Translations under genes and position numbers: made by a program
In this document: positions 32,880-42,178 of the stretch, in pieces
Layout: every line of letters begins with the position of its first letter
Position numbering within the stretch: position 1 is the first letter of the stretch
The notes under the pieces: model-generated
Told to the model about the DNA's origin: nothing
The model's database searches: none
What the model saw: the letters and a program-made list of their open reading frames with translations, nothing else
DNA from: Pseudomonadota bacterium
GTDB lineage: Bacteria > Desulfobacterota > Desulfobulbia > Desulfobulbales > JAGXFP01
Length of the DNA: 64,000 nt
Reading direction: 5' to 3'
Assembly: GCA_018823285.1 (NCBI GenBank)
Contig: JAHJIQ010000007.1
Span: forward strand, 130,536 to 194,535

Positions 32880-34255
32880 ACATCATGACCCTGGGAATAA
32901 ATTTTGTCTATGTCATTTCAGCCGTGATGTTCATTTTCGGTTTGAAGATGCTTTCTTCTCCGGCAACGGCCCGTCGCGGCAACCTGATTTCCGCGCTGGG
33001 CATGCTGCTAGCCATTGTGGTCTGCCTGATGAATGCCGGGCTTGATTACAAGTGGATTGCCCTCGGGGTATTTATCGGTTCGGTGATCGGTCTGGTGGCG
33101 GCATATAAGGTTGAGATGACCTCCATGCCGGAGATGGTCGCCCTGTTCAACGGGTTCGGTGGTATTGCGAGTCTGCTGCTCGCCTGGGGTGAGTATCATC
33201 AGCATCCCGAGCTTTCAGTTTTCATCGCCGTTGTTACGTTTCTGTCCGCTTTTATCGGCGGGGTGACTTTCTCCGGCAGTATGGTTGCCTTCGGCAAGCT
33301 CGCCGAGAAGATCAGCAGCAAGGCTGTGGTATTCTCCGGCCAGCATATCGTCAATGCCCTGATCCTGATCACCGCCATCGGTTCCGGCGTTATCTTCGCC
33401 ATGAATCCTGCAGACAATTATGCCTTTTTCATGGTCATCATCGCGGTTTCCCTGATCTTCGGTGTGACCTCGGTCATTCCGATCGGCGGGGCCGACATGC
33501 CGGTGGTTATTTCTCTGTTGAACAGTTACTCCGGGATCGCCGCCTGTGCCGCCGGTTTTGTGGTCAACAACAACCTGCTGATCGTCGCCGGCGCCCTGGT
33601 CGGGGCGAGCGGGATCATTCTGACCAAGATCATGTGCAAGGCCATGAACCGCTCGTTGGGCAACGTGCTCTTCTCGGGGTTCGGCTCCAAGGTCCAGGCG
33701 GCTGGTGACGGCCCTCAGGGCGAGATCAAGCCGGCCACTGCCGAAGATGTCTACTACATCCTTGAAGCGGCCGACACGGTCGCCTTTGTTCCCGGATATG
33801 GCCTGGCGGTAGCTCAGGCGCAGCACGTGGTCTGCGAACTTGGTGAGTTGCTTGAGGCAAACGGCACCGAAGTGATGTATGCCATCCACCCGGTTGCCGG
33901 CCGGATGCCGGGACATATGAATGTTCTGCTGGCCGAGGCCAATGTCCCTTATGACCAGCTGGTCGAGATGGACGATATCAATCCGAAAATGGACACCATT
34001 GACGTCTGTGTGGTCATCGGCGCAAACGATGTTGTCAATCCTGCTGCGCTCAATGACGAAGGGAGTCCGATCTACGGCATGCCGATCATCGAGACCCACA
34101 GGGCAAAAACGGTTATCGTCCTGAAGCGTTCCATGAACCCCGGTTTTGCCGGGATCCAGAACGCCCTCTTCTTCGGTGAGAACAGCAGGATGTACTTTGG
34201 CGACGCCAAGGCTTCGATCCAGGCGCTTGTCGCCGAGTTTAAAGGAGCGGAATAG
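32876..34255 (+). CDS. pntB: NAD(P) transhydrogenase subunit beta
   Basis: A 459-residue subunit. About nine membrane helices make up the first 260 residues and the soluble NADP(H)-binding domain III follows. Motifs include the GYGLAVAQAQH loop, HPVAGRMPGHMNVLLAEA and the VVIGANDVVNPAA strand. With PntAA and PntAB it uses the proton gradient to make NADPH from NADH, or runs in reverse. The operon is divergent from NAD(P)H-using glutamate synthase, which suggests linked supply and use of NADPH (inference). A terminator follows. Confidence 0.95.
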   Translation: MNIMTLGINFVYVISAVMFIFGLKMLSSPATARRGNLISALGMLLAIVVCLMNAGLDYKWIALGVFIGSVIGLVAAYKVEMTSMPEMVALFNGFGGIASLLLAWGEYHQHPELSVFIAVVTFLSAFIGGVTFSGSMVAFGKLAEKISSKAVVFSGQHIVNALILITAIGSGVIFAMNPADNYAFFMVIIAVSLIFGVTSVIPIGGADMPVVISLLNSYSGIAACAAGFVVNNNLLIVAGALVGASGIILTKIMCKAMNRSLGNVLFSGFGSKVQAAGDGPQGEIKPATAEDVYYILEAADTVAFVPGYGLAVAQAQHVVCELGELLEANGTEVMYAIHPVAGRMPGHMNVLLAEANVPYDQLVEMDDINPKMDTIDVCVVIGANDVVNPAALNDEGSPIYGMPIIETHRAKTVIVLKRSMNPGFAGIQNALFFGENSRMYFGDAKASIQALVAEFKGAE

Positions 34256-34277
34256 TTCTCGTCCGTATTTGAATATG

Positions 34278-34315
34278 AAAAAACCCGCCGGGGAACTTCC
34301 CCAGCGGGTTTTTTT
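34278..34315 (+). terminator. Intrinsic terminator of the pnt operon
   Basis: AAAAAACCCGC pairs with GCGGGTTTTTTT, enclosing an inner GGGGAACTTCCCC hairpin, and ends in a T-run. The A-run on the other side allows bidirectional use. Confidence 0.92.
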
Positions 34316-34381
34316 GTGCAATGAGTGCAGGGAAGGGGATGCCGATCATCGACGTCCCCTTTCTTTTTCATGTATTATGTG

Positions 34382-36463
34382 TCAGTTTCCGAAAGTTGCC
34401 GACAACATGATGTAGGCGATATCAACCTTGTAATCCTGATATGAGTAAGCGCCACTCAGGGTGTCGTCAGTTCCGAAGACCAGGGTGTAGTCGTTGAACA
34501 GGGCATCGTTGTAATCATACTGCTCGTGCATGTACCCTACGGTAAGGGCCATGTTTTTCTCGATATTGTAGATGCTCTTCACGTCGAACACGATCTTGGT
34601 GTAATCATCGATCTCGGCATGGTCGACAACTGCGGTGCCGTCTTCACGGGTCAGGTCGGTATCGCCATCGTTTTTCTGATACGCCCAGGAGACCTTCAGG
34701 TTCATCTTGTCGGCGATGACCGGCAGGAGTGTCGCAACACCGTAGGTTTTGAAATCACTGCTGATGACACTGGTCCAGTTGAAGTTGGTGGCATTGCTGG
34801 TCCCAGCCGGGTCCGTCAGGGCTGAGTTGTTGGCGTATTGCCTGATCCTTGAGTCTGCCTCGGTCGTTTCATAGCCTGCAAAGCCACTTAAAGTGACCTT
34901 GTTTGGCAGACGCCACAGAACATCGCCATAGACTTTATGAGCGGTATCTTCCTTGCGGCCCAAAGTGGTCTGGTCGTAGTCATTGGTCACATATGTGTAG
35001 TCAAAGCCAAGATCAACGGAGTCGACCGGATAGAGCTCCAGGCCAAATCCAACTTTGTCCTGGCTTTTGTCGGTGGCGTCGAAACGGCGGAGATATTTCT
35101 CAATCTCTGCGTCAACATTGACTGTCCCGTCGTTGTTCAGGAAGTTAGCAGAAGTGTCATGATAGTCAGCCTCTCTCTCCATCCGCTGATAACTGGCCTT
35201 GATGGTCATCAGGTCAATGGCGCTGTTTTTCGCCTTGAGATGAAAGATATTGTCGGTGGTTTTTTCGAGATCGTGGCGTCCGTACCTCTCGACACTCAGG
35301 TACTCGATACCCGCATCAAGTTTTGTTCGCTGCGGCAATCTGATCCCGCCCTCAAGACCTGCGTTCTGCTTGGTATAGGCCTGCAGATGGTTGCCGGTGC
35401 CAACTGTGATCAGGTTGTCGGTGTAAGAGATTGCAGTTGAATCATTCGATTTTTTCTGGTGGGTCAGAAAAACCTTGGTGTCAATTTTGTCTGTCGGTTT
35501 TGAGTTCAACGCCGCAGAAAAAGAGTTGTAGGTGATGTCGCCGTCAAAGTCGGTGGTGTTGAGCCCGGTAGGCAGCGCAGTCTGGTTGGTTTCGGCAGCG
35601 GTTATTGAGCTTTCCAGTTTAGCATGGCTCAGGTGGACACCCAGGGTGGAGTCGGCCGGGAGATGGTACCAGGCCAGATCGGCGAAAATCTTCCGGTAAT
35701 AATTGTCCGGAGCAAGGACGTTGGTGTTGCCGAGAGTGCCGGCTGCGCCGATAATATCCTCCCACTGCAGATAGAGATTTTCATTGGTGAACTTGCTGAG
35801 TTGCAAGGTCAGTGAAGCGGCCATTGCTTTTGACTTGTAGCCGAATTTCGCTGACGTGTCGGTGGTGACATAGTCGACAGGTTCCGGAATTTCCAGGGAA
35901 TTGCTGTGGTAGCCTGTGCCAAGAGGTTTGAGCCCGGTCTTTGCTTCCCGGCTGGCCTTGATGGAGGTAAACAGCCCTTCGCCGAGGTAGGCGCCGAAGT
36001 CAATGCCTGATTTTTCCCGTAAGGTGGAATAATCAAAATGCTGCCAGGTGCCGGTGGCCACGCCGCCATTCACCCCAACCAGGTTGTTGGTGCCGATATT
36101 GGTGAATGGAGTGCTTGAGTCATAGGATAGATTATGGATCAGCTTGTTATGGTAAAGGGTGTATTTGTATTTCCCGAAATGATTGGCCTCAAGGGCCAGC
36201 TCCTGGTCGTCCTGGTCCAGATTTTTAGCGCTGATACCCAGGTCGTGGGATGGCTTGAACACATCGACGGTCATCGAACCGAAGGCGTCATTGTTCATAT
36301 CCCGGTATTCTTCAAACTTGGCACTGTTCTGGTTGATGCCGCTTGAAAGCCTCATTCCGGCGTCCAGCTTGACGGCAACCGATTCGTCCGCGGTTGCTAA
36401 TGCGGGGGTGACAAAAAGAAAGAGTGCAACAATACTGAAATCTCTCATGTGTTTTTTCTTCAT
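34382..36463 (-). CDS. MtrB/PioB-type outer-membrane porin for a decaheme cytochrome
   Basis: A 693-residue protein. The signal peptide is at residues 1-26 (cleavage near ALATADES). The rest is alternating amphipathic strands with Asp/Asn-rich turns, as in a large beta-barrel, and ends in a barrel-like strand (YIMLSATFGN). The length and the neighbouring decaheme cytochrome gene, 15 bases upstream in the same operon, place it in the MtrB/PioB family. That family wraps a periplasmic cytochrome and carries electrons across the outer membrane. The N-terminal CxxC found in some MtrB proteins is not visible. GGGGAGG lies before the ATG at 36463. Confidence 0.85.
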   Translation of the reverse strand: MKKKHMRDFSIVALFLFVTPALATADESVAVKLDAGMRLSSGINQNSAKFEEYRDMNNDAFGSMTVDVFKPSHDLGISAKNLDQDDQELALEANHFGKYKYTLYHNKLIHNLSYDSSTPFTNIGTNNLVGVNGGVATGTWQHFDYSTLREKSGIDFGAYLGEGLFTSIKASREAKTGLKPLGTGYHSNSLEIPEPVDYVTTDTSAKFGYKSKAMAASLTLQLSKFTNENLYLQWEDIIGAAGTLGNTNVLAPDNYYRKIFADLAWYHLPADSTLGVHLSHAKLESSITAAETNQTALPTGLNTTDFDGDITYNSFSAALNSKPTDKIDTKVFLTHQKKSNDSTAISYTDNLITVGTGNHLQAYTKQNAGLEGGIRLPQRTKLDAGIEYLSVERYGRHDLEKTTDNIFHLKAKNSAIDLMTIKASYQRMEREADYHDTSANFLNNDGTVNVDAEIEKYLRRFDATDKSQDKVGFGLELYPVDSVDLGFDYTYVTNDYDQTTLGRKEDTAHKVYGDVLWRLPNKVTLSGFAGYETTEADSRIRQYANNSALTDPAGTSNATNFNWTSVISSDFKTYGVATLLPVIADKMNLKVSWAYQKNDGDTDLTREDGTAVVDHAEIDDYTKIVFDVKSIYNIEKNMALTVGYMHEQYDYNDALFNDYTLVFGTDDTLSGAYSYQDYKVDIAYIMLSATFGN

Positions 36464-36478
36464 TGTAAGATCCTCCCC

Positions 36479-37378
36479 TTATCTCGCGAAACCGGATTTT
36501 TGGAAAAGTGAACTGCCGTGAATCATGTTGTGGCAGTTAATGCATCCCCTGGCGACAACCCTTCTGCTGGGTGTGCCGGCAAAAGTGCTGGAAGCATCAT
36601 AGATGGTTCCAGGATGTCTGGACCAGTCGTGACAGTCCTGGCAGAGGTTGGGGATCTTTTCGGTCATGAGCTGGGCATGCCTGCTGCCGTGCGGGGAGTG
36701 ACAGATCACACAGCTTTCCTCAACGGGCGGATGCTCCCAGATAAAAGGACCGCGTTTGTCCGCGTGACACTGGTAGCAGAGCTGGTTGACGTTTTCCGCC
36801 TTGATCATATGGTGGGAAAGAGTGCCGTGCGGATTGTGGCAATCCGAGCATTTGACCTTGCCTTCAATAATCGGATGGTGAGACTGTTTGTTGGAATCAA
36901 CCCGCACATCACGGTGACAGCCAAAGCAGGTGTCCGGCTGGGAAACGACTTGTTTTTCCTGATGAATTTTGTGACATGAAACGCAGGCGACATCGTTTTT
37001 GCTGTGGGAACCCATGTCCCACAAGGTGAGAATGCTCGCCCCGGCGTGGCAGGAAAGACATCTTGCGCTCTGTTCTTCGGCGGATTGCTTCGAATCCTTG
37101 CCGAAGGTGATGATCGTGTGCTTGCCGGGATCATCGGCGTGTTTATCGGCCGAACCATGGCATGAACTGCATTCTGAACCGGTTGCCTGGGCCATCCACG
37201 AGCGGCCGTGAAAGCTTTTGTCGAACTTTGCCGCGACTTCGTCGTGACACTCTTTGCAGACCCCCCAGTCTCCAGCCGAGACGGGTGGCGCACTCATGAG
37301 ATTCAGGCCGAAGGCGGCCAGAAATCCCATCGCCAGAATAACGAGTTTTTTCCAGGTGATAATGACGTTCATCTGCAT
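36479..37378 (-). CDS. Decaheme periplasmic c-type cytochrome (MtrA/DmsE type)
   Basis: A 299-residue protein. A signal sequence of about 35 residues ends near APPVSAGDW. Exactly ten CxxCH motifs follow: CKECH, CSSCH, CLSCH, CVSCH, CFGCH, CSDCH, CYQCH, CVICH, CQDCH and CINCH. This number, spacing and length fit MtrA/DmsE, the cytochrome that sits inside the MtrB-type porin. It should carry electrons from the periplasm to, or from, the cell surface. GGGAGG lies 5 bases before the ATG at 37378. It is the first gene of a two-gene operon. No outer-surface (MtrC-like) cytochrome follows. Confidence 0.93.
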   Translation of the reverse strand: MQMNVIITWKKLVILAMGFLAAFGLNLMSAPPVSAGDWGVCKECHDEVAAKFDKSFHGRSWMAQATGSECSSCHGSADKHADDPGKHTIITFGKDSKQSAEEQSARCLSCHAGASILTLWDMGSHSKNDVACVSCHKIHQEKQVVSQPDTCFGCHRDVRVDSNKQSHHPIIEGKVKCSDCHNPHGTLSHHMIKAENVNQLCYQCHADKRGPFIWEHPPVEESCVICHSPHGSRHAQLMTEKIPNLCQDCHDWSRHPGTIYDASSTFAGTPSRRVVARGCINCHNMIHGSSLFQKSGFAR

Positions 37379-37622
37379 GTCTTCCTCCCCCGTAATAATT
37401 TATGATGCATTTCAGCCCACTATGGGATGCGATGCATATAATCAGTGTCAGGTGAGAGAAAAAGCAAAGTCAAGTAAATATTTTTTTAATCATCAATTAA
37501 TTGCTGGAATTACTTAAAAAATACTTACCTGTGTCGGGATGGCTTCAAAAAATATAAGGGGGCAATATGGGTACGTTTGTTTTGGATATGCTCTGCTTTA
37601 AAATTTATCTATCAGGAATGAA

Positions 37623-38303
37623 TCAGGTATGGGAACGAAGTGTTTTTGGCTGATCAATATGCCTGGCAAGGATTTTCCGAAAGGTGTTGCCGCTGATCTC
37701 CCTTGCGCCCATCCGGATCAGATGTTCGGTCCTGACCTGGCAGTCGATGCAATCAAAGCCGCAGGATTTTAGTTTACCTACAAGGGCTGCGAGGGCGATT
37801 TTTGAACTGTCCCGTTCCAGGCTGAACATCGATTCCCCGAAAAAAACTTTTCCCAGGGCAACCCCGTAAAGACCGCCGACGAGAATATCGTTTTTCCAGC
37901 ATTCGACCGAATGGGCATAACCAAGTTCGTGGAGTCTGGTGTAGGCTTCGATCATCTCCTCGTCAAGCCAGGTGCCGGCGGGGCCTGAGTTTCGCTTTGC
38001 TTCCGCGCAGCTTCTGATCACGGTTTTAAAATCCCGGTCAAAGGTAATGGTGAAAATTCCCTGGCGGATGGTTCTGGACAGTCTGCGGGAGATTTTGAGT
38101 TCGTCGGGAAAGAGAACGAGGCGCGGGTCCGGCGCCCACCAGAGGATGGGTTCCCCCGGGCTGTACCAGGGGAAAATTCCGAGGCTGTAGGCCAGCAGCA
38201 ATCGTTCGGGAGACAGGTCTCCGCCGAGGGCAAGAAGCCCGTCTTCCCGGGCCAGTTGCGGAGGGGGAAAGGCGATATTCTGGTCTAATTGGAAAACCGG
38301 CAT
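37623..38303 (-). CDS. aat: Leucyl/phenylalanyl-tRNA:protein transferase
   Basis: A 226-residue enzyme of normal length. Signature stretches are the N-terminal FPPPQLAREDGLLALGGDL, the YSLGIFPWYSPGEPILWW region, and GKVFFGESMFS. It attaches Leu or Phe from tRNA to N-terminal Arg or Lys of proteins, making them substrates for ClpS/ClpAP. The other N-end-rule transferase (Bpt type) is at 522-1259. It stands alone between the cytochrome operon and selA. Confidence 0.95.
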   Translation of the reverse strand: MPVFQLDQNIAFPPPQLAREDGLLALGGDLSPERLLLAYSLGIFPWYSPGEPILWWAPDPRLVLFPDELKISRRLSRTIRQGIFTITFDRDFKTVIRSCAEAKRNSGPAGTWLDEEMIEAYTRLHELGYAHSVECWKNDILVGGLYGVALGKVFFGESMFSLERDSSKIALAALVGKLKSCGFDCIDCQVRTEHLIRMGAREISGNTFRKILARHIDQPKTLRSHT

Positions 38304-38641
38304 GGAGCTAAATTTACACTACTGAGTACTTCTTGGCACTCTGGAACATATGGTTGAGCAGTCTCAATGTCGATTGACAATTGAATCGGAGGTCGTCTAT
38401 ACAGTCGGTTTTGATACCCTTCATTATAAGTAACTTTATAAGTAACTTTGAGTCGGGTGAGAAATTTGCCGTGAGTGCACCAGCAACTTGTTGTATTCCT
38501 TATTCACGCATGATTTCCGGAAGATTATCAGATGAACCCGGAATTGACATATTCATACGAAAACGGTAAGGTTTTCAAATGGTTATGGACAGAATCGTAT
38601 AATCCGGGCCGCAGGTGTCCGTCACAATAATCGGATCGGTG
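38304..38641. other. Intergenic region with a tandem 12-bp direct repeat before selA
   Basis: The 338-base gap between divergent aat and selA holds TATAAGTAACTT twice, head to tail, at 38425-38448. The period is close to one helical turn plus. An AT-rich TATAATC-like stretch lies near 38598. No gene was seen. The repeat could be a regulator-binding site for selA or aat, but nothing more supports this. Confidence 0.45.
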
Positions 38642-40075
38642 ATGACAGAAAAAACTGACAACAAGAAAAAGGTGCCGGCAGCAGTCCAGAAGCTGTTGCG
38701 TGCCATCCCGAAGGTGGATGATTTCCTCGGGATACTTGAAGGGAAAGGGCTGGAGATTGGGCGACAGGCCAAGAGCGTGGTCCGGGAGGTGCTGGAGGAG
38801 TGCCGGGAGGCAATCCTTTCGGGCGAGCCGGTAGACGCAAAAGACCTTGCGCCGGAAAAGCTGGAACACCTCTTCCGGAAGAAACTGGCTGAGAAAAACT
38901 CGCCGAATTTCAGGGGGGTGATCAATGCGACCGGGGTGGTTATTCATACCAATCTGGGCAGGTCTGTGCTCCCGGAAGAGGCCATGGCTCGGATCCATCT
39001 GGTCGGCGGCGGTTATTCCAATCTTGAATTCGATCTTGAAACCGGCCGCCGGGGCAGCAGGTACAGCCTCGTGGAAGGGCTGCTCTGCGAACTGACCGGT
39101 GCGGAAGCGGGTCTGGTGGTCAATAATAATGCGGCAGCGGTGCTCCTGGCCCTCGACACCCTGGCCAAGGGCCGGGAGGTGGTCGTTTCCCGCGGCCAGC
39201 TGGTGGAGATCGGCGGCTCGTTCCGGATTCCCGATGTGATGGCCAGGAGCGGTGCGAAGATGATCGAGGTCGGGGCCACCAACCGGACGCATCTCCGTGA
39301 TTTTGAATCTGCTATTTCTGAAGAGACCGCATTGCTCTTGAAGGTCCATACCAGCAACTATCGGGTGATCGGTTTTTCCTCGGAGGTTTCACTTCCGGAA
39401 ATGGTTGAACTTGGACGGCAGCGCACCATTCCGGTAATGGAGGACCTTGGCAGTGGTTGTCTGATAGATCTCTCCCGGTTCGGATTGTTGAAAGAGCCAA
39501 CGGTCAGTGAAGTGGTCTCTTCGGGAGTGGACGTGGTCACCTTCAGCGGCGACAAACTCCTCGGTGGTCCCCAGGCGGGCATTATCCTCGGCAAGCGGGA
39601 GATCATCGAAAAGATCAAGAAGAATCCGATGAACCGGGCGCTCAGGATCGACAAGTTCACTCTGGCCGGCCTGGAGGCGGTATTGCGGCTTTATTTTGAT
39701 GAGGAAAAGGCTTTGACGTCAATTCCGACTCTGGCCATGCTGAGCATGAGCCGTGAGACGATAGCCGCCAAGGCGAACCGGTTGTCCAGGCGGATAAAGA
39801 AGCAGCTGCGCGGAAAGTGCATGGTTTCAAACGTTCGGACCGATTCCAGGGTTGGCGGCGGAGCATTGCCGGAGCAGGATCTGCCGACGGTTGCGGTGGC
39901 CCTGGAGCCTGAAGTCTTCTCGGTCAACGAACTTGAGGAGCGGTTGCGGAAAAGTGAGGAGCCGGTGATCGGCCGGATCGAGAGTGATCGGTTCCTCCTG
40001 GACATGCGCACTGTGCCCGCCGAGCGGATTCCTCGCCTGGCTTCAATTTTACTCCACGTGTTTGGAGCCGATTGA
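38642..40075 (+). CDS. selA: L-seryl-tRNA(Sec) selenium transferase
   Basis: A 477-residue PLP enzyme from the ATG at 38642; a GTG at 38615 is possible. Landmarks are the N-terminal tRNA-binding segment, VINATGVVIHTNLGRSVLP, the NNNAAAVLLAL strand, and the PLP lysine in TFSGDKLLGGPQAG. It converts seryl-tRNA(Sec) to selenocysteyl-tRNA(Sec), so the organism should make selenoproteins. selB, selC and selD are not in the window. The stop overlaps the start of the next gene by one base (TGATG), so the GGDEF-TPR protein is co-translated with it. Confidence 0.96.
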   Translation: MTEKTDNKKKVPAAVQKLLRAIPKVDDFLGILEGKGLEIGRQAKSVVREVLEECREAILSGEPVDAKDLAPEKLEHLFRKKLAEKNSPNFRGVINATGVVIHTNLGRSVLPEEAMARIHLVGGGYSNLEFDLETGRRGSRYSLVEGLLCELTGAEAGLVVNNNAAAVLLALDTLAKGREVVVSRGQLVEIGGSFRIPDVMARSGAKMIEVGATNRTHLRDFESAISEETALLLKVHTSNYRVIGFSSEVSLPEMVELGRQRTIPVMEDLGSGCLIDLSRFGLLKEPTVSEVVSSGVDVVTFSGDKLLGGPQAGIILGKREIIEKIKKNPMNRALRIDKFTLAGLEAVLRLYFDEEKALTSIPTLAMLSMSRETIAAKANRLSRRIKKQLRGKCMVSNVRTDSRVGGGALPEQDLPTVAVALEPEVFSVNELEERLRKSEEPVIGRIESDRFLLDMRTVPAERIPRLASILLHVFGAD

Positions 40076-42165
40076 TGAGCTCCCCTTATCACTGGGTTGA
40101 TCCGGTTCTGACCGAAGAAGACCTCACAACCTATCGGGCGGCATTTGCCGATGGGGTGAACAGTCTGATTCCGTGTCGGAGAGTTGATCTTGTTCCCTGG
40201 AGCTTGTCCGCAAAATCCGGTGGCGAGCTGCCTCCGGAATGGGAGGCCGGGCTGAAACTGGTCTGGAAAAAAGGCAAACCCGTTGTCGATAACGAGGTCC
40301 CGATGATGTTTCTGCCCGTCTGGTCCGGTAATGCGCCTTACGCGACAGCGATTCTGACGGGCGGGGAACAGTCGCTTTATGAGAGATACTCGGTCAAGGC
40401 ATTACTGGAATACAGCGGCCTGATCAGCGAAAATTTTCTCGAAATTAAGGTGAACGGCACCGACCCGCTTACCGGCCTTTTGAACAGTGTGCTTTTCCGG
40501 CGGGGGCTCTCTTCTCTGGTGAATAGGGCAGGAGATGCGATTCTGGTCCTCCTTGAGATTTATCCCAGGCACCGGGATGCCGCCCAGGGATTGGCTTTTC
40601 TGCAGAGGGTCGCCGGATCGATCAGGTCCATGGCCGGCAGTTCGGTGCCGATTTACCATCTCGGAAACGGGACCTTCGCCATGTTCTGGCGGGACATCGA
40701 TCTCGGCAAGGCGAGAGACATGGCCGATGTGGTGCTGCATCGTTTTCAGCTTGATGGAATCCCCAAATGTCACATCGGGATGATCCAGGTCAGAGACTAC
40801 TCAGCCGTTGGCGCGGAGAAGGTTTTTGATCTGGCCTGGAGCGCCGTGGTGAAGGCGAGGCAGCGCGGTTCTTTATCCCGCTTCACCTACTGCAGCCAGG
40901 CCGAACTCGACAAGCATCCTTTCCGTCCGCTCATGGTGAAAACCGCCAACGTCTTTAAATCACTGTGGCGCGGGCTTGAGCAATTTTCCGTCGTCGCCCT
41001 GTCCACTGAAGCGGACGAGGGGATAAAGGTCATAACCGACTTTCTGAAGAAGATGAGTGGTGATGATTTTGTTTTTGTCGGGCTCGACACCAGGTCGATC
41101 TTTTTACTGTACAAAGATATCCGCGGTCCATCCGCTCTGGATAAGGTTAAGTTGTTGCAGGAAAAGGTGCAACGTGACCACGGCGTGACATGTTCTGCCG
41201 GGGTCGCGGATTTTCCCTGTCTGGACCATAAACGGGGGGAGATTCCGGTCAATGCCAGGAAGGCTCTGTATCACTCCTCATATTACGGTCCCGGCAGTGC
41301 GGTGCTGCTCGACTCGGTTTCGTTCAACGTCAGCGGCGATGTTTACTACAACGAGGGGGATATCATCGGCGCCATCAGGGATTACGAGATCGGGCTTGCC
41401 CTTGATCCGGCAAACATCAATCTTCTGAACAGTATCGGGGTCGCTCATGCACGACTGGACAACCTGAAAGCGGCGACCGGGTATTTCGAGAAGGCGCTGC
41501 AGATGAATGACCGGGACTACATGGCTCTCTATAATCTCGGAGCGGCCTGGCTGGCAAACGGGAGGGATGATCTGGCGGCAGGGTATCTTGAAAAAGCCCT
41601 TGCCGGCAGTGAAGGGAATTTCGACCTGGCCCTGCAGCTTGCCGGAGTTTATTGCCGGACTGAAGAATATGATAAAGTGGTCGGGCTGCTCGAAAAGGAC
41701 ACCATTGACTCAACCGGAAGCAGGGCCGGGTGGGAGCTCGGCGCGGCGTTTCGCTGTCTCGGTGAGGCGTGGCGGAATCTTGGGGAAAATGGGAAGGCGG
41801 TTGAGTGTCTCCAGAAGGCGATCGTCTATAACCCGGCCGATGCCAGGGTGCTCAGCATGCTGGGTGAAGTGTATGATATTGAAGGTCAGGGCGGTGAGCT
41901 TGCCCTGGATCTCTGCAGGCAGGCCCTGGAACTTGATGATACCCTGTGGGATAACTGGTATCGATTGGGTCTGGTGAAATATCGTCAGGGGCAATTTGGT
42001 GGCGCAATAACCGATCTGCAGAAAAGTTTGCGCCTGAACAGAAAAAACGTCAAGGCGGTCGGGATTCTGGCAGAGATTTATGATTCGATGGGAAAGGAAA
42101 GGCTTGCCGGCCGGATGCTGGCCAAAGAGAAAAAGATATCAATAAACACCAGTTATAATCATTAA
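40075..42165 (+). CDS. Degenerate GGDEF protein with C-terminal TPR repeats
   Basis: A 696-residue cytoplasmic protein. Residues 1-125 may form a GAF-like domain. Residues 128-270 are GGDEF-like, starting with DPLTGLLNSVLFRRG, but the active-site loop reads GNGTF (197-201) instead of GGDEF. Residues about 290-420 look like a second, even more eroded copy. From about 425 to 690 there are tandem TPR units (for example NINLLNSIGVAHARLDN and DYMALYNLGAAWLANGRD). Diguanylate cyclase activity is very unlikely. It may bind a nucleotide or act as a scaffold. Its ATG overlaps the selA stop by one base and it is followed by a LOG-family gene. Confidence 0.8.
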   Translation: MSSPYHWVDPVLTEEDLTTYRAAFADGVNSLIPCRRVDLVPWSLSAKSGGELPPEWEAGLKLVWKKGKPVVDNEVPMMFLPVWSGNAPYATAILTGGEQSLYERYSVKALLEYSGLISENFLEIKVNGTDPLTGLLNSVLFRRGLSSLVNRAGDAILVLLEIYPRHRDAAQGLAFLQRVAGSIRSMAGSSVPIYHLGNGTFAMFWRDIDLGKARDMADVVLHRFQLDGIPKCHIGMIQVRDYSAVGAEKVFDLAWSAVVKARQRGSLSRFTYCSQAELDKHPFRPLMVKTANVFKSLWRGLEQFSVVALSTEADEGIKVITDFLKKMSGDDFVFVGLDTRSIFLLYKDIRGPSALDKVKLLQEKVQRDHGVTCSAGVADFPCLDHKRGEIPVNARKALYHSSYYGPGSAVLLDSVSFNVSGDVYYNEGDIIGAIRDYEIGLALDPANINLLNSIGVAHARLDNLKAATGYFEKALQMNDRDYMALYNLGAAWLANGRDDLAAGYLEKALAGSEGNFDLALQLAGVYCRTEEYDKVVGLLEKDTIDSTGSRAGWELGAAFRCLGEAWRNLGENGKAVECLQKAIVYNPADARVLSMLGEVYDIEGQGGELALDLCRQALELDDTLWDNWYRLGLVKYRQGQFGGAITDLQKSLRLNRKNVKAVGILAEIYDSMGKERLAGRMLAKEKKISINTSYNH

Positions 42166-42178
42166 CAAGGAGATCTAG

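Noticed and set aside
34382..36463. Barrel protein as a TonB-dependent receptor
   Set aside because: No plug domain or TonB box at the N-terminus; the adjacent decaheme cytochrome and length fit an MtrB/PioB barrel better.
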